Below, piece by piece: positions 53,176 through 63,412 of a DNA stretch of 64,000 nt. Origin of the DNA: Basidiobolus meristosporus CBS 931.73 (taxonomy: Eukaryota; Basidiobolomycota; Basidiobolomycetes; Basidiobolales; Basidiobolaceae); contig MCFE01000405.1 in NCBI GenBank assembly GCA_002104905.1, positions 16,652-80,651 on the forward strand, written 5' to 3'. The position numbers and the translations under genes are program-made. Under the pieces are notes generated by a model. That model was not told where the DNA came from. It saw only the letters and a list, made by a program, of their open reading frames with translations, and ran no database searches. The first letter of the stretch is position 1; each line of letters begins with the position of its first letter.

Positions 53176-53990
53176 TCACTCAATAAGTATTTCTGCTGTA
53201 ACTCTCTGTTTCCATGAATATGGTGGGAACCATATGGCTTTATGCCACTGCTCATTCACTGGTTTGCTTATATCCTGGTCTTGTGCTGGCACTGTAAGGT
53301 CTAGCACCTCATCTGACGGTCTTGGCAATAAATTCTTGCAATATTCAATTGTGTTTTCATGAGCATTGCTTGGGAATAAGTGCTGCAACCTCATGATTTA
53401 CCTATAATGCAGTTTTTTTCTCACGCTTCCTTGCCTCTGGATTAAGTAGAATTTTTTCCCTTTTTCTTTGCCTTTATTGCTGCCAGGTGCTTCATTTCTA
53501 CTATGACTGAGTGAAATTGAATACAACTGAACTTCTTCCTTGGTAAATGTTGTGCTGGTGAATCTATATATGCCTGCTTTTCCTTGTTGGCACTGTTCCA
53601 GCTACCTGATGACTCTTTGATGCATGTTTGGAGCTTTTGGCCCTGATTGTAATTGGCACTTGAAGAAGCTGCTGGTTTTTAGCCATTGCAGCCTTGTTCT
53701 TTGGTGTTTGATAGTTTCTGCTATTCCTGAAATATTTACTTTGCATACCAATGCTGGCCCAAAATTTGTTTGCTTGTTTGAATCTAGGATAATGCTTGTG
53801 GAGCAAGTCAAGGGCATGCTGCTTGGTCTTGAGTTCCTGATGGTCCTATGGTATACTGGCCTTAAGGTATTGGCATCCTAGACTACTAATGGTGTCTTGA
53901 ATATTTGCCCACTCTTCATTGTTGCACTCAATGGCTTCAAGGATCTTCAATATCTTTGGATTTTTTGGCTTTGGTATAAACACTACACTC
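53176..53990 (-). pseudogene. Gene X, Tn-2 copy
   Basis: Minus-strand translation from 53990 gives ESVVFIPKPKNPKILKILE, CNNEEWANIQDTISSLGCQY and then, in the open frame 53806-53564, HKHYPRFKQANKFWASIGMQ and SKYFRNSRNYQTPKNKAA; 53394-53176 gives ENTIEYCKNLLPRPSDEVLDL. This copy supplies the middle part of X that is missing from X1. Basic and Gln/Lys-rich. No family recognised. Confidence 0.6.
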
Positions 53991-53999
53991 TCTCCCAGC

Positions 54000-54720
54000 C
54001 ATAGAACTTAGCATGCAATTGCAGCAAAGTTGGCAAGTAATACGCCACTGGCTGGAACATGGAACTAATTGGAAACCAGTGATACTTAATATAGAGGGTC
54101 TCTGTTAGAGTCAAAGCACCCCACAGGGAGCAATGCAATTGCTTTACAAGAGTTTCCCTATACTGATGACCAAGTTGTACAGGGGGTATTTCAAGCTAAA
54201 TGAGCCCATTGCAATACTGGAGCAATATGAAAGAATTGGCAAGTTGTTATAGCATATCTGTTACCCTAGGTACTTCTTACAGGCTTCAATCAACATTCAT
54301 ACACATATGCAACAATACAAGAGCAAGGACTGAATGAACTGAATATGGATTTATTCAAGTGGCCTTCTGGAGTCATATTTACCAGGAGTACATTGAAAGC
54401 ATTAGGAATCTTATGTGGACATTGTTGGAGTATTTATCCATAAGTGGATCAACAATGCCAACTTAATGCATCTACAGCTTTTGTGCAAAAGGTTGGTGAT
54501 GGGATTTGAGTAGCTATACTACAAACATAAAGCTGAGTACAAAGACCTCTGCTGCTATTGTATCCATTTACTACTCCATCCTGCTTAGTGTGTTGAGAAT
54601 GTTGGACTTTGCTTCACCTGATGGGAGTTTCTTATGGAGCAGATGTGTGTGGAGATAGGATGACAAATCAAGTTGCAGGTACTAACAAATCCCAACTTCA
54701 TCAAAAATATCAACTTAAAG
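54000..54720 (+). pseudogene. Transposase C-terminal half, Tn-2 copy
   Basis: Plus-strand translation follows the 14515-13931 frame of Tn-1: FPILMTKLYRGYFKLNEP, MNLICIYSSG, YVDIVGVFIHKWINNANLM, CCYCIHLLLHPA and VENVGLCFT-WEFLMEQMC. Stops occur at several codons. It supports the reading of Tn-1 as a real transposase lineage, because the protein pattern is kept in two copies on opposite strands. Confidence 0.68.
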
Positions 54721-54749
54721 TCTGTCAGGGATGTGTTGAATTGGCACAG

Positions 54750-54917
54750 ATTCCACTTAATATAACTATTTCTGTCTGGTAAGGATCTGCTGACTCATCT
54801 ACTGACTATTACTACTAATCTAATAGATAACACTTATACACTGATAGACCAAACATAAAACTATGTCATGTGACTAAAAACTGTTCCAACATAAACATTC
54901 AAGCTGTTGATTTTAAC
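54750..54917 (-). repeat. Family-G LTR fragment in Tn-2
   Basis: Minus-strand reading matches the first ~170 bases of the G LTR (CTATTTCTGTCTGGTAAGGATCT, ACATTCAAG, ...TTTTAACAC). It is like the fragment at 30726-30920, covering the same part of the LTR. Confidence 0.68.
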
Positions 54918-55420
54918 ACTATATGTGAAATACCCAAGGTAGTAGTAGGTATGCAAATATAGAGGGGTGATTTTATTGTGGATTGTATGAAATGCACAAG
55001 GGGAGGTGGAAAAAGGAAATATCATTTGGTAAATTGATATGGAATCATTATACCGAACTAGCTGTAGTCCTTCAGACTGCTGTAATAATGCCATCAGAGG
55101 CTTGCAATGAGGCTGTTGAAGCACTGTTAAGCTTTTTACCTTATAAGGCAATTGGATGTACAGGCTAGTTAGATCCACTCAAATAGTTGTGGTACGCATT
55201 AAGACCACAACAATGCCATCCTACCTTTGGCAAAACAATACACCAGCAATGCTAAGCTTTTCAAATTTATTAGGCTGTAAAATTAGCCCAATGCCGTTGT
55301 GACCCTATCATAAGATTGTGCGCATAGTCATTAAATCCAAGCTGCTGGCATTATAGTGGTCTTGAGATGGGATCTGGATAGCTGATCCAGATCAGAAACA
55401 CCTGCAGGACCAAATTATTT
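54918..55420 (-). repeat. K segment, Tn-2 copy
   Basis: Inverted match to 12830-13440, described there. The frame on the minus strand is not conserved. Confidence 0.7.
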
Positions 55421-55469
55421 TTGATGAGGGCGATCATTAGGATACCACTATTGTGGTAGGTTGTACTCA

Positions 55470-56553
55470 GTATTTGGATATTTTTCTTCAATGTACATGG
55501 AAATAAATGTGTATTGCACTTTAAACCTCACTGATTCTTACTATTTTCATTACTATCACTCCAAATGGACAATATGTCAATGGTTGATTAGTTTGAAAGT
55601 ATCCTGAAGCTGTTAGCCCTCAATTAACCCATTGACCCATTCAGCAGCTGCCTGATTTGCCATCAAATATCTCTTTTTGCCCATTGGGCAAGTAAATCCC
55701 TGATCTTAGTGATTGGACAAGGTGTCACAGCAAGCATGTAACTAATCATTTAGATGCAAATCAGATCAAATAGCTGCACTGGTGTTACAGATGATGTATA
55801 AATATGTAGAGTGCTCATTTTAGGGGCTCTGTCTGATATGTGAGACAAGCTTGACATTACTTGTATCAAATATTTTATGATCACTGAGTTGCCATGGTAT
55901 GAATTAGATTATAAAAAAAAGCATTGTTTGGATCTTGACAAATGGTAACAAATCAATGAAACTGTATCACCTGGGGTTTTTCCTCACAGGGATTACTATC
56001 TAAGTGTTTGGCAGTGATTCACTTTGCACACCTGAAATACTCTCTGGCTGACTATCATATTGGCTACTTGTGTGCATGTAGTTAGTATTTTGCCTTGTAG
56101 TTGATGAGTGCAATGCTGGGGCTTGGCTGTGCTGAATTGTTCCAGACAATATAATGGTGCCAGCCAGTAGTGCCATGTTTTGACATGTTCTTTTACCTGC
56201 CAAAGACTCTGGTGGTGGATGGCCTTCATGTGGGTCATTGTCAGTTGGGTCACCAGAAGTAACTGGCTGATGGTCAGGTGAAAGAGCATTGGCAGGTGCA
56301 AATTGATGAGTTGGCATAGCCCTTTGCTGACCTTATGTGATGTTACATGTTGACATGACATGGCCCACTCCAATAGTCTGTGTCTAAATGAGCAGCTTGA
56401 CAAGTTAAGGTAGTTTTGCTCTAAAGCTTGCACTTTGATCTGATGTGTAATGACCTGATGAGGGGTGCTCTTGTGGAGGGTATTGGTGTAGATTGGAATG
56501 ACATACACTGGCACACTGGCATTGCAGGGGATGGTAAAATTAAAGCAAGGCAT
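55470..56553 (-). repeat. Z/Y repeat, copy 3, with Y reading frame
   Basis: 55470-55930 matches 50095-50570. 56553-55950 is the minus-strand Y frame, whose two overlapping open frames (56553-55996 and 56317-56000) share PPPESLAGKRT and TRQNTNY with copy 1 at 33740-34330. The start is not resolvable. Unrecognised protein. Confidence 0.58.
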
Positions 56554-56850
56554 GCTGGCAAAATCTGGACACAGCTGCTTGTGGTCAAACTTCTTTAACT
56601 TGAAGCTGCCTTCTGATTCCTCAACATATTCACTTGCCCCTGTCTGATACTTTGGAGCTATTACCTAGATGAGTCATGTGTATATTGCTCTCAGAAGCCA
56701 CTTAGTTCAACTAATATACCATGTAGTACATTAGTCATTTAAAGCAAAAAATATTTCAAAATCTCTTTGGTTCCAAAAGTTGAAACACAAACAAACACAT
56801 CCAGCCTGTACTGCATAATTGCATACAGATTTGCTTACATGTAGCTTCCT
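56554..56850. other. Unassigned sequence between Y and the tandem duplication
   Basis: No assignment. It lies on the upstream side of the minus-strand Y frame. Confidence 0.3.
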
Positions 56851-57169
56851 CATCATATGCTCTCACTCTCAGCTCACTCTTGACTTCAATACTTCTCTTG
56901 TTCTATATTTTATATACATCTGCTGATATCTTGATGTGGAACTCATCCAGCAGCTATCTACTCAACCTCTTCCATCTCTGTCAACTCTCTGAGGTATCAA
57001 GTTCTGCTCATCAAGCCCCATCACTCTCAGGTCATCTTTGATTTCAATACTTGTTGCATTCTACAACCTCTTGCATATATCTGCTGGCATTGTTACATAA
57101 AACTCATGCCGCAGGTTTCTACTCATATTTTGCCATTGCTTTCATCACTCTGAAGTATCCAATTCTGCT
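56851..57169 (-). repeat. Two-unit tandem duplication of ~160 bp
   Basis: Unit 1 is 56851-57008 and unit 2 is 57009-57169. Both run from CATCA...CACTCTCAG through ATTTCAATACTT or its variant, TACATCTGCTG/CATATATCTGCTG, to AATTCTGCT/AGTTCTGCT. In one minus-strand frame both units read an EF-x-x-x-x-SAD or PADI core followed by SIE(V/I)K and LRV, so the duplication may be a repeated protein domain of about 53 residues, upstream of the Y frame. Confidence 0.68.
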
Positions 57170-58019
57170 AGATGAGTGAGTAGTGCCCAAATATCTGTAT
57201 GAAGGCTCATTAAATATATTTGAGTCAAATAAAATCATTTGCCTAGAACTGGAACCAATCCAACACTGACTTTTCCTGTCTAGACTGTGCTTATGAGCTG
57301 GGGAAAGGATTTTGTCTGGGTTGCACTAAAGATTAGTTGATACTTAGCATAGGGACCATAGTGAAATATCTTCATATTTATACTGTGGTATATTTGCATC
57401 AACCTGGTCTTATATGTAAGATATTTGAAACTAATGTGATTGTTGATTTTTCAATATGTTATGGATGATGCAACTTGCATTGTATTGACATGGATCATAC
57501 CCATCAATTGCAGATTTCCTATTTGATTACAAGCCTATGTGTAACTCATCAATGAAATCACCCAGTTGTTGTTTGAGGATTATAATTGCAACAGAATGAT
57601 GGTATACATGGCATTGTTGGTGATTTAATCATAATGCATGGAAAATCAGATAAACAAAGCTGATTGCACCAAATTGATTAATAATACCAATACCCAATTG
57701 CATATTAATTTTCATATGGCCATGCATCTAAATGGTCTTTTCCCATCAATTCAATCACCACCACTGGATTTCCTTATGACCCTTTGAAAGAAATATATAC
57801 CAAGTACTGTGGACCAACTACTTTAATCTAGTCATGGGTATCCCTTGTTAAGCTTTTCTGCTGTTGCAAGAGCTGTTACCCTTAAAGGTTTCATCCCACA
57901 ATCTTTTGCAGCAGAAGTCTAAGATGCTTTAATTCCCAGTTGACAGCAATGGAGAGCCACCTTACATAGGGTATGATTGAATTAGAGCAAGCTTGGAATA
58001 CTAGGTTCCAAAGCTTAAA
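57170..58019. other. Unassigned sequence
   Basis: About 850 bases without a recognisable frame or repeat, left flank of Gypsy H2. Confidence 0.35.
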
Positions 58020-58026
58020 TAGACCT

Positions 58027-58650
58027 CTAAATCCCAGAGTGTTTGGCAATTTGGTAGAGTGTTTCATCCTGTACTACATATTTGCTGGCTTCATCCCAGA
58101 TTATCTTCTTGTTGTCTTCATCCACCTCATTAGGAGTGTCTTGGTCCCCCAAGTACTTTAGTAATAAGCTAGGCCAATCTGATTCATGCACCAAGTTGAG
58201 TTGTGCTACTTGTTCTAATGTTGATATGGCCTCAGCAACTGTGTTGTTTTTCCTAGGATAGTAGACAATTGCCAAATCAAATTGCTGAATGTATTCACTC
58301 CATCTTGTCATTCTTCTAGAGAGTACTTTCTGAGTAAATATATACTTGAGGGAGGCATGATCAGTCTTCACAGTGCACTTGACTCCTTCATTATAGCATC
58401 TCCATGTCTTAAAGCAGAGTATCATAGTAAGCATCTCCTTCTCATACACTGGATAGTTTTGTTTTGCTGAGTTCAGTTTCTTGGATTCAAAGGCAACTGG
58501 GTAGTCCTTTCCCTTGTGTTCTTGGCTCAGCACTCCACCAGTTGCATTGTCTGAAGCATACATGCACAGAGTAAACTCTATTCTGAAGTCAGGTATTCTT
58601 AAGCTTGGCAGCTTAGCAAGTTCATTCTTGAGAGACTGGAAGGCAGTCAC
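58027..58650 (-). pseudogene. Gypsy H2 RNase H and start of integrase
   Basis: 207-residue frame. It has the RNase H-like domain with FRIEFTLCMYASDNATGGVL, EHKGKDYPVAFESKKLN, KTDHASLKYIF and MTRWSEYIQQFDLAIVYYP, ending in the pre-integrase stretch IIWDEASKYVVQDETLYQ. It is out of frame with the RT frame by a single stop/shift near 58660. Ends at H-S-G-I stop. Confidence 0.86.
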
Positions 58651-58668
58651 ACAAGCTATGTCCCACTT

Positions 58669-59460
58669 CTAGGTATTGCCTTTCTTGAGGATATCAGTTA
58701 AAGGGGCTGCAATACTTGCAAAGGACATGCCAAATCTCCAATAATAGGAAGCCATTCCAAGGAATAATCTGAGCTCTGATATGCTATGGGGCAGCTTCCG
58801 ATTCATGATAACTTCAACCTTTTTAGGGTCTAAGGTTACTCCTATACAAGTCACCATGTGTCTCAGATATTCAACAAGTTCCTTGAAGAACTTACACTTA
58901 TCTAGCTTACCATATAGTTTGTTCTCTCTTATCTTATTCAAGTCCTTTTTGATATGTGCCATATGATCATCTTCTGTCTTGCGGTATATCAATGTGTCAT
59001 CCAGGTAGATTATAACAAACTTGTCTAAGTACTCCTGGATGACAGTCTGCATCAGAGTCATGAATGCTGCAGGGGCATTGGTGAGGCCAAAACTCATGAC
59101 TAAGTACTTGTGATGTTCATATCTGGTCCTGAATGCTGTCTCAGCAAAGTTTTCCAGCTTTGTCCAAATCTGGTTATATCCTGATATGAGGTCAATCTTG
59201 CTGAATATAGTGGCTCCATTGAGTTAGTCCAGAAGCTCATCAATCCCAGGTGTCGGGTACTTATTCTTCACAGTAACTGAGTTGAGGGCTCTGTAGTCAA
59301 TACACATCCTAAGTGTTCCATCCTTCTTCTTCACAAAAAGTACTGGTGCTGCCCAAGATGGCTTGCTGAGTCTGATATATCCTTGCTCCAGGAACTGATC
59401 TGTTTGTCTCTTCATCTCTTTCAACTCCAATGGACTCATTCTGTAAGTTGTCTTACTCAC
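58669..59460 (-). pseudogene. Gypsy H2 reverse transcriptase
   Basis: 59460-59224 has the RT N-terminus ([56 protein letters not shown]). After a short broken stretch, 59097-58669 covers FGLTNAPAAFMTLMQTV, the active site YLDD near 59000 and LRLFLGMASYYWRF. Apart from the stop near 59224 and a break near 59100 the domain is well preserved. Confidence 0.88.
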
Positions 59461-59516
59461 TGTAGGGCTATCTACTGCTTCAATAGCATGATCCGTGTCT
59501 CTGACTGGTTGAAGGC

Positions 59517-60060
59517 TTACAAGCTCATCTGAAATACATCTGAATATTCCTTCAAAAGAGTCTGGACCTTCTGGGGTACTGGAGCAGGGGAATCCTCCTG
59601 TAAAACTGCTGTGAGGAACATCTGGGTGCCTTTTCTTAGTACTCTACAGAACTGTGTCTTGCTAAGCTCACTTGCCTTACACACACCAGTATTGACCAAG
59701 TTAAAATCCAGTCTGGCAGGTAATAGCTCATAGGTCTTGTTGTCCTTCTGGATCTAAGTAGCATGGGTTCTCCAGTTGATTGATGGATTACACCAAAATA
59801 GCCAGGTTTTCCCAAGTACAAGGTCAAACTTGCAGTTCCCAAATATATAGGCCTGTAGATCTTCTTCATAGTCATTGATCTTCAACCTTACTGGCTGAGT
59901 AATCCGGTAAATTATGTGAGAGTTCCCATCAGCTGCTGAGACTGAAGTTGATTGGATGGGCTCCAATCTGATTCCAGCTTTCAAAGCAAACTGCTCCTAC
60001 ATGTACTTGTGCAATGCTCCTGAGTCCATCCTGATCTTGGCAGGTACTCCATTCATTGCC
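59517..60060 (-). pseudogene. Gypsy H2 protease and linker
   Basis: The retropepsin motif reads KIRMDSGALHKYM, just before a TAG, in the stretch ending near 59995. Then 59984-59754 has ADGNSHIIYRI and FDLVLGKTWLF, the late retropepsin block (I/L-L-G-x-x-W). 59875-59517 is the linker to RT in shifting frames. Confidence 0.75.
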
Positions 60061-60083
60061 CCATTCAAATATAAGAGCTCTCC

Positions 60084-60938
60084 TTAGTTTGAGGTCATCT
60101 GGGTTAGGTATTCTTCTGCCATATGGAAGGAGAGTTCTGAGTCTTCTTCAAGTTTATCCTCCATAATACTATGCTTTAGGTCTTCAATATGGTCAAAGGT
60201 TCTTGATGGCTGGTGTCCATTTCTTCTCTGAGGGCAGTCCTTTGCAATATGTCCCTGATGGTGGTAATTAATGCAAGGTCCTTTCTTCTTACATTCTTCT
60301 GAGGTAGGATTCTTCTGTATAGCATCTATTTCCATTGGCACTGCTTTTGATTATCCTTTTTCACAGTGCTTGTAGCATCTCTGATTTGTCATTGTGGGCT
60401 TCCCAACTCCAAACATAGCTGAGTCATAGTCAATTGCAATCTTGATGGCTTCTTCAATAATCTGAGGTCTTTGATAACTCATTTCCTTACAAGTTCTTTC
60501 TTTCAACCCATTAATAAAGTATTCAACTTGATCTAGGGAGTCCATTCTCTCAACTTGTCCCAGTAGACATCCATATTCATAGATGTACTCTTGAACCATT
60601 CCTTTCTGTCTGAATGTCTTCAACTTTCCTCTTAGTAGTGTCTGCTGATGTGGTGGTTCAAAAGCATCCTGAATTTCCAACACAAACTCATTCTAGGTAG
60701 AGATTGTGGAGCATCCCATCATGGTGGCTGACCTGATCTTGTTATGATACCACTGTAAAGCTGCATCCACCAGGTAAGAGGCTGCATAGTGTAACTTGCT
60801 TTCTGGAGCCATTCCCTTGGCATTGAAAGCTTCTTTGATTTGGAAGTGCCAAGTTTCCTGGTTCTCATTAACTCTACCATGATACTGGTTGACTTTCACA
60901 CTAAACTTGCACTTGACAGGGTTTTGCTGGTTCTGCAA
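60084..60938 (-). pseudogene. Gypsy H2 gag
   Basis: 60938-60693 reads FSVKVNQYHGRVNENQETWHF and YAASYLVDAALQWYHNKI, then 60683-60351 reads QTLLRGKLKTFRQKGMVQEY and VEYFINGLKE, a typical Gypsy gag capsid. 60341-60084 has the zinc knuckle CINYHHQGHIAKDC, where the second Cys is replaced by His. The N-terminus is missing because Gypsy A2 inserted here: reading out of H2 upstream runs straight into the A2 LTR. Confidence 0.82.
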
Positions 60939-62009
60939 TGTAGTGGGGTGACAGTGACACCCACTGACAGATGTACTCATTCCCATATTTTCTACTTCCC
61001 TACATCTCTATTATACTTATTTTAGTTTTATCCTATTTGTCTTACCTGATCAGTACTACCCCATAAGCCGGTTGACCATCACACCTGCTTACCTTATTGC
61101 ATAAGTTACCCCTCACTTTATGTAAGATTACTAGCCATAAGTGCGTCTATATTGGGCAAGTACCCACGCCAGTACCCGTGACACATGGTCAACCTGTGTC
61201 ACCATCCCTACCTTTTCCATACCATATATGGTATCCCTATGTTACCCAGGTTTCAGAATACTGATTGCTGATTGGTTGGATGTGCTGTACCTCTTATAAC
61301 CTTCCGGCACCTACCTAGAACATTCTTAGGTCATTCTGATGTCATTAAGATTTCTATTAATATCTGGAACCTGCTGGATCACCATGATTAGTAATCACTT
61401 AGCCAGTAAGAAAAGTATATAAGGGAGGCTATCCCTCAACAATAAACCATCATCCCTTTTATAAATATATCAACTTGCTGATTAGTGTGATCACTGCTAC
61501 CTGCTGCTACCTGAACTTCCAACCCCAGACCACAGGACACTCCCTGGACACCATGCTGATAGCCAACTGACCTTGGAGGCACTACTTGTGAGGAATACTC
61601 AGAGTAGGTATCTTTTATTATATTTGATTCTTTCCCAAGTTTGTTCTTGTACAGGCAAAGATACTTTTCTGTCTTTGTAACTATTGACCACAGCTGCATT
61701 CTTATCAAGTCCCTGCTGGTGGAGTTTACAGTTGTTTTGACTTTGGAAACTTTAGTACATTGTCATCTCAAAGGATGCTGAACCCAGCACATACTTTTGT
61801 TAAGACGCCAACTAAGTTGGGGATTGTAGCTCAATAGTTTTCCCTTGACAAGCTTGTGGCTTTATTCCCCTTCACATTAGATTAGAGAAAGAACCCAAGT
61901 ATTCCTAGCAAGCTTTTGCCAGAGGTTATTGCACCCAGTGAACACCCCACACACAAAACACTTGAGAAGTGTTGGATGTATCTCTCCCTTGGACCTATAC
62001 ACCACCACA
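60939..62009 (+). repeat. 5' LTR of Gypsy A2
   Basis: 1071 bp, TGTAGTGG...CCACCACA, with TATATAAGGG at about 61415. Several percent different from the A1 LTRs, so A1 and A2 are separate insertions. Confidence 0.93.
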
Positions 62010-62032
62010 TATTTGGCACCCAACGTGGGGGG
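62010..62032 (+). other. Primer-binding-site region of Gypsy A2
   Basis: TTTGGCACCCAACGTGGGG directly after the LTR; this copy keeps the CpG that A1 lost. Confidence 0.6.
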
Positions 62033-62149
62033 TTCATACAAGCTCCCTAGGACCCAACAAGATTTACCTGAAGATTTGAGCTGTTATCCACCTATTGAAA
62101 AGAGACTACCAATATTACCAAGATTACAACACGAACCTACCTGCCCAAC

Positions 62150-63412
62150 ATGAACTCTATGCCATTACCACTCTCACATGGAGCCCCACAGTTTGATGGA
62201 AAGAATGTGGAAAGCTTCATATTCAAATGGGAGAAGCTCTGTAAGATGTGCAGCCTATCTGAACAAGAAATAGCTGAAGACTTCCCCTACTACTGCACCG
62301 ATGATATTACCACTGAGCTTCTCAGACAAGGAGACATTCTCACTGACTGGGCCTTAATGAAGACCTACCTACAGACCGAGTATGGTAGACCCCAGATTTA
62401 CCATGGAATTGAAGACCTCAGGCACTTTGGAAGAACTGGACTTTCCAAGCTTCCACTTGAAGAGTTCATTCAACAGTATGAAGATATGGCCAAGCCACTC
62501 CTAGAGTCCCAGGCTATAACTGAGTTTACCATCACACTTTACCTTGCACAAGGGCTTCCCCAGGACTTGGCAAGGAAAGTTGACTTACATGCAGCCAAGG
62601 ATGACAAGTCTGGCATTCCTTGCTTTGCAGAGATGAAACGTGTTCTCCTAGAGGCAAAGCAAACTTCTACCTTTATGAGACTCCTGACATCTAATCTGCC
62701 AGACCAGTCAACCAAGGAGCCAAGGAGTGCTGCTGCTGACAATCAGACCTACACTACCGACAGAATTGACCAACTTGCTGAACAGCTACAAAAGCTAGCC
62801 CTCAAGATTAATGGCTCAGCTGAGGTTGCTACTGAGGGACAAAGATCTTTGCCCAGGCACTGCATCTGGTGTGACTCTACTCAGCATGCCAGACAAGAAT
62901 GCTCAGAGCTTAGTCAGCTACTCAGAGAAGGAGCAGTACAGTTTGATGCTGATGGAATGCTTGCTGACAAAGAAGGAAGAAGGATTCCCACTAATTTCCA
63001 AAGAGGAGGGATGAGAGCCCTTTTCCAGAAATCTGACTCAGCAACCAGAAAGATTACTGTTGATGCCCCTATTGGGACTCATAAAGTGAATCCAAGCAGC
63101 CCTGACAACAGACAATATGAAGTTGATGCCTTTGCTACCAAAAGACACCTCCCTGAAGAACCTGCCAAGCCCATCCTTAGAAGACCACGCTTTGAAGAAC
63201 CTGAAGTTGTTATTGACAAGAGGCCTAGTATGCTGCCCACCCAAGATCCATTGCCTCACTTTCAGATGACATCAAAGATAGCAAGCTACTCAAGCCCTCA
63301 ACTGATTACCAAGAAGCTGCTGAAGCAGAACCTCACTTTGTTGGTTGGAGAAATCATGAGTGTATCCCCATCTGTTAGGAAGACCTTTGATGAGCAGCTT
63401 AGAACAAGATGA
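62150..63412 (+). CDS. Gypsy A2 gag
   Basis: Open 420-residue frame starting MNSMPLPLSHGAPQ at 62150, the same start as A1 gag. The capsid-like N-terminal half (FIFKWEKLCKMC, YEDMAKPLLES, AQGLPQDLARKV) is followed by the zinc knuckle CIWCDSTQHARQEC (62861-62902, CX2CX4HX4C) and a long charged Pro-rich linker. Unlike A1 there is no frameshift or stop inside. The frame ends at TGA 63410-63412; A1 has CGA there, so this is probably a CpG-to-TpG mutation that cuts gag from protease. Confidence 0.9.
   Translation: MNSMPLPLSHGAPQFDGKNVESFIFKWEKLCKMCSLSEQEIAEDFPYYCTDDITTELLRQGDILTDWALMKTYLQTEYGRPQIYHGIEDLRHFGRTGLSKLPLEEFIQQYEDMAKPLLESQAITEFTITLYLAQGLPQDLARKVDLHAAKDDKSGIPCFAEMKRVLLEAKQTSTFMRLLTSNLPDQSTKEPRSAAADNQTYTTDRIDQLAEQLQKLALKINGSAEVATEGQRSLPRHCIWCDSTQHARQECSELSQLLREGAVQFDADGMLADKEGRRIPTNFQRGGMRALFQKSDSATRKITVDAPIGTHKVNPSSPDNRQYEVDAFATKRHLPEEPAKPILRRPRFEEPEVVIDKRPSMLPTQDPLPHFQMTSKIASYSSPQLITKKLLKQNLTLLVGEIMSVSPSVRKTFDEQLRTR

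Larger units (their letters stand above)
52913..55420 (+). mobile_element. CACTA-like DNA transposon Tn-2 (inverted relative to Tn-1)
   Basis: Contains, from left to right: T segment (52921-53168), X2-type C-terminus and gene X on the minus strand (53176-53990), transposase C-terminal half on the plus strand (54000-54720), a G LTR fragment (54750-54917), and K (54918-55420). This mirrors Tn-1 exactly in reverse. It lacks the transposase N-terminus and the start of X, so there is an internal deletion near 54000. Confidence 0.65.
58020..60938 (-). mobile_element. Gypsy H2 relic (gag to RNase H, minus strand)
   Basis: Ty3/Gypsy element read from 60938 to 58020: gag, zinc knuckle, protease, RT, RNase H and the start of the integrase region. 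The gag end is cut by Gypsy A2 at 60939. The integrase end is missing beyond about 58020. It is the same family as H1. No LTR is attached to this copy. Confidence 0.85.
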
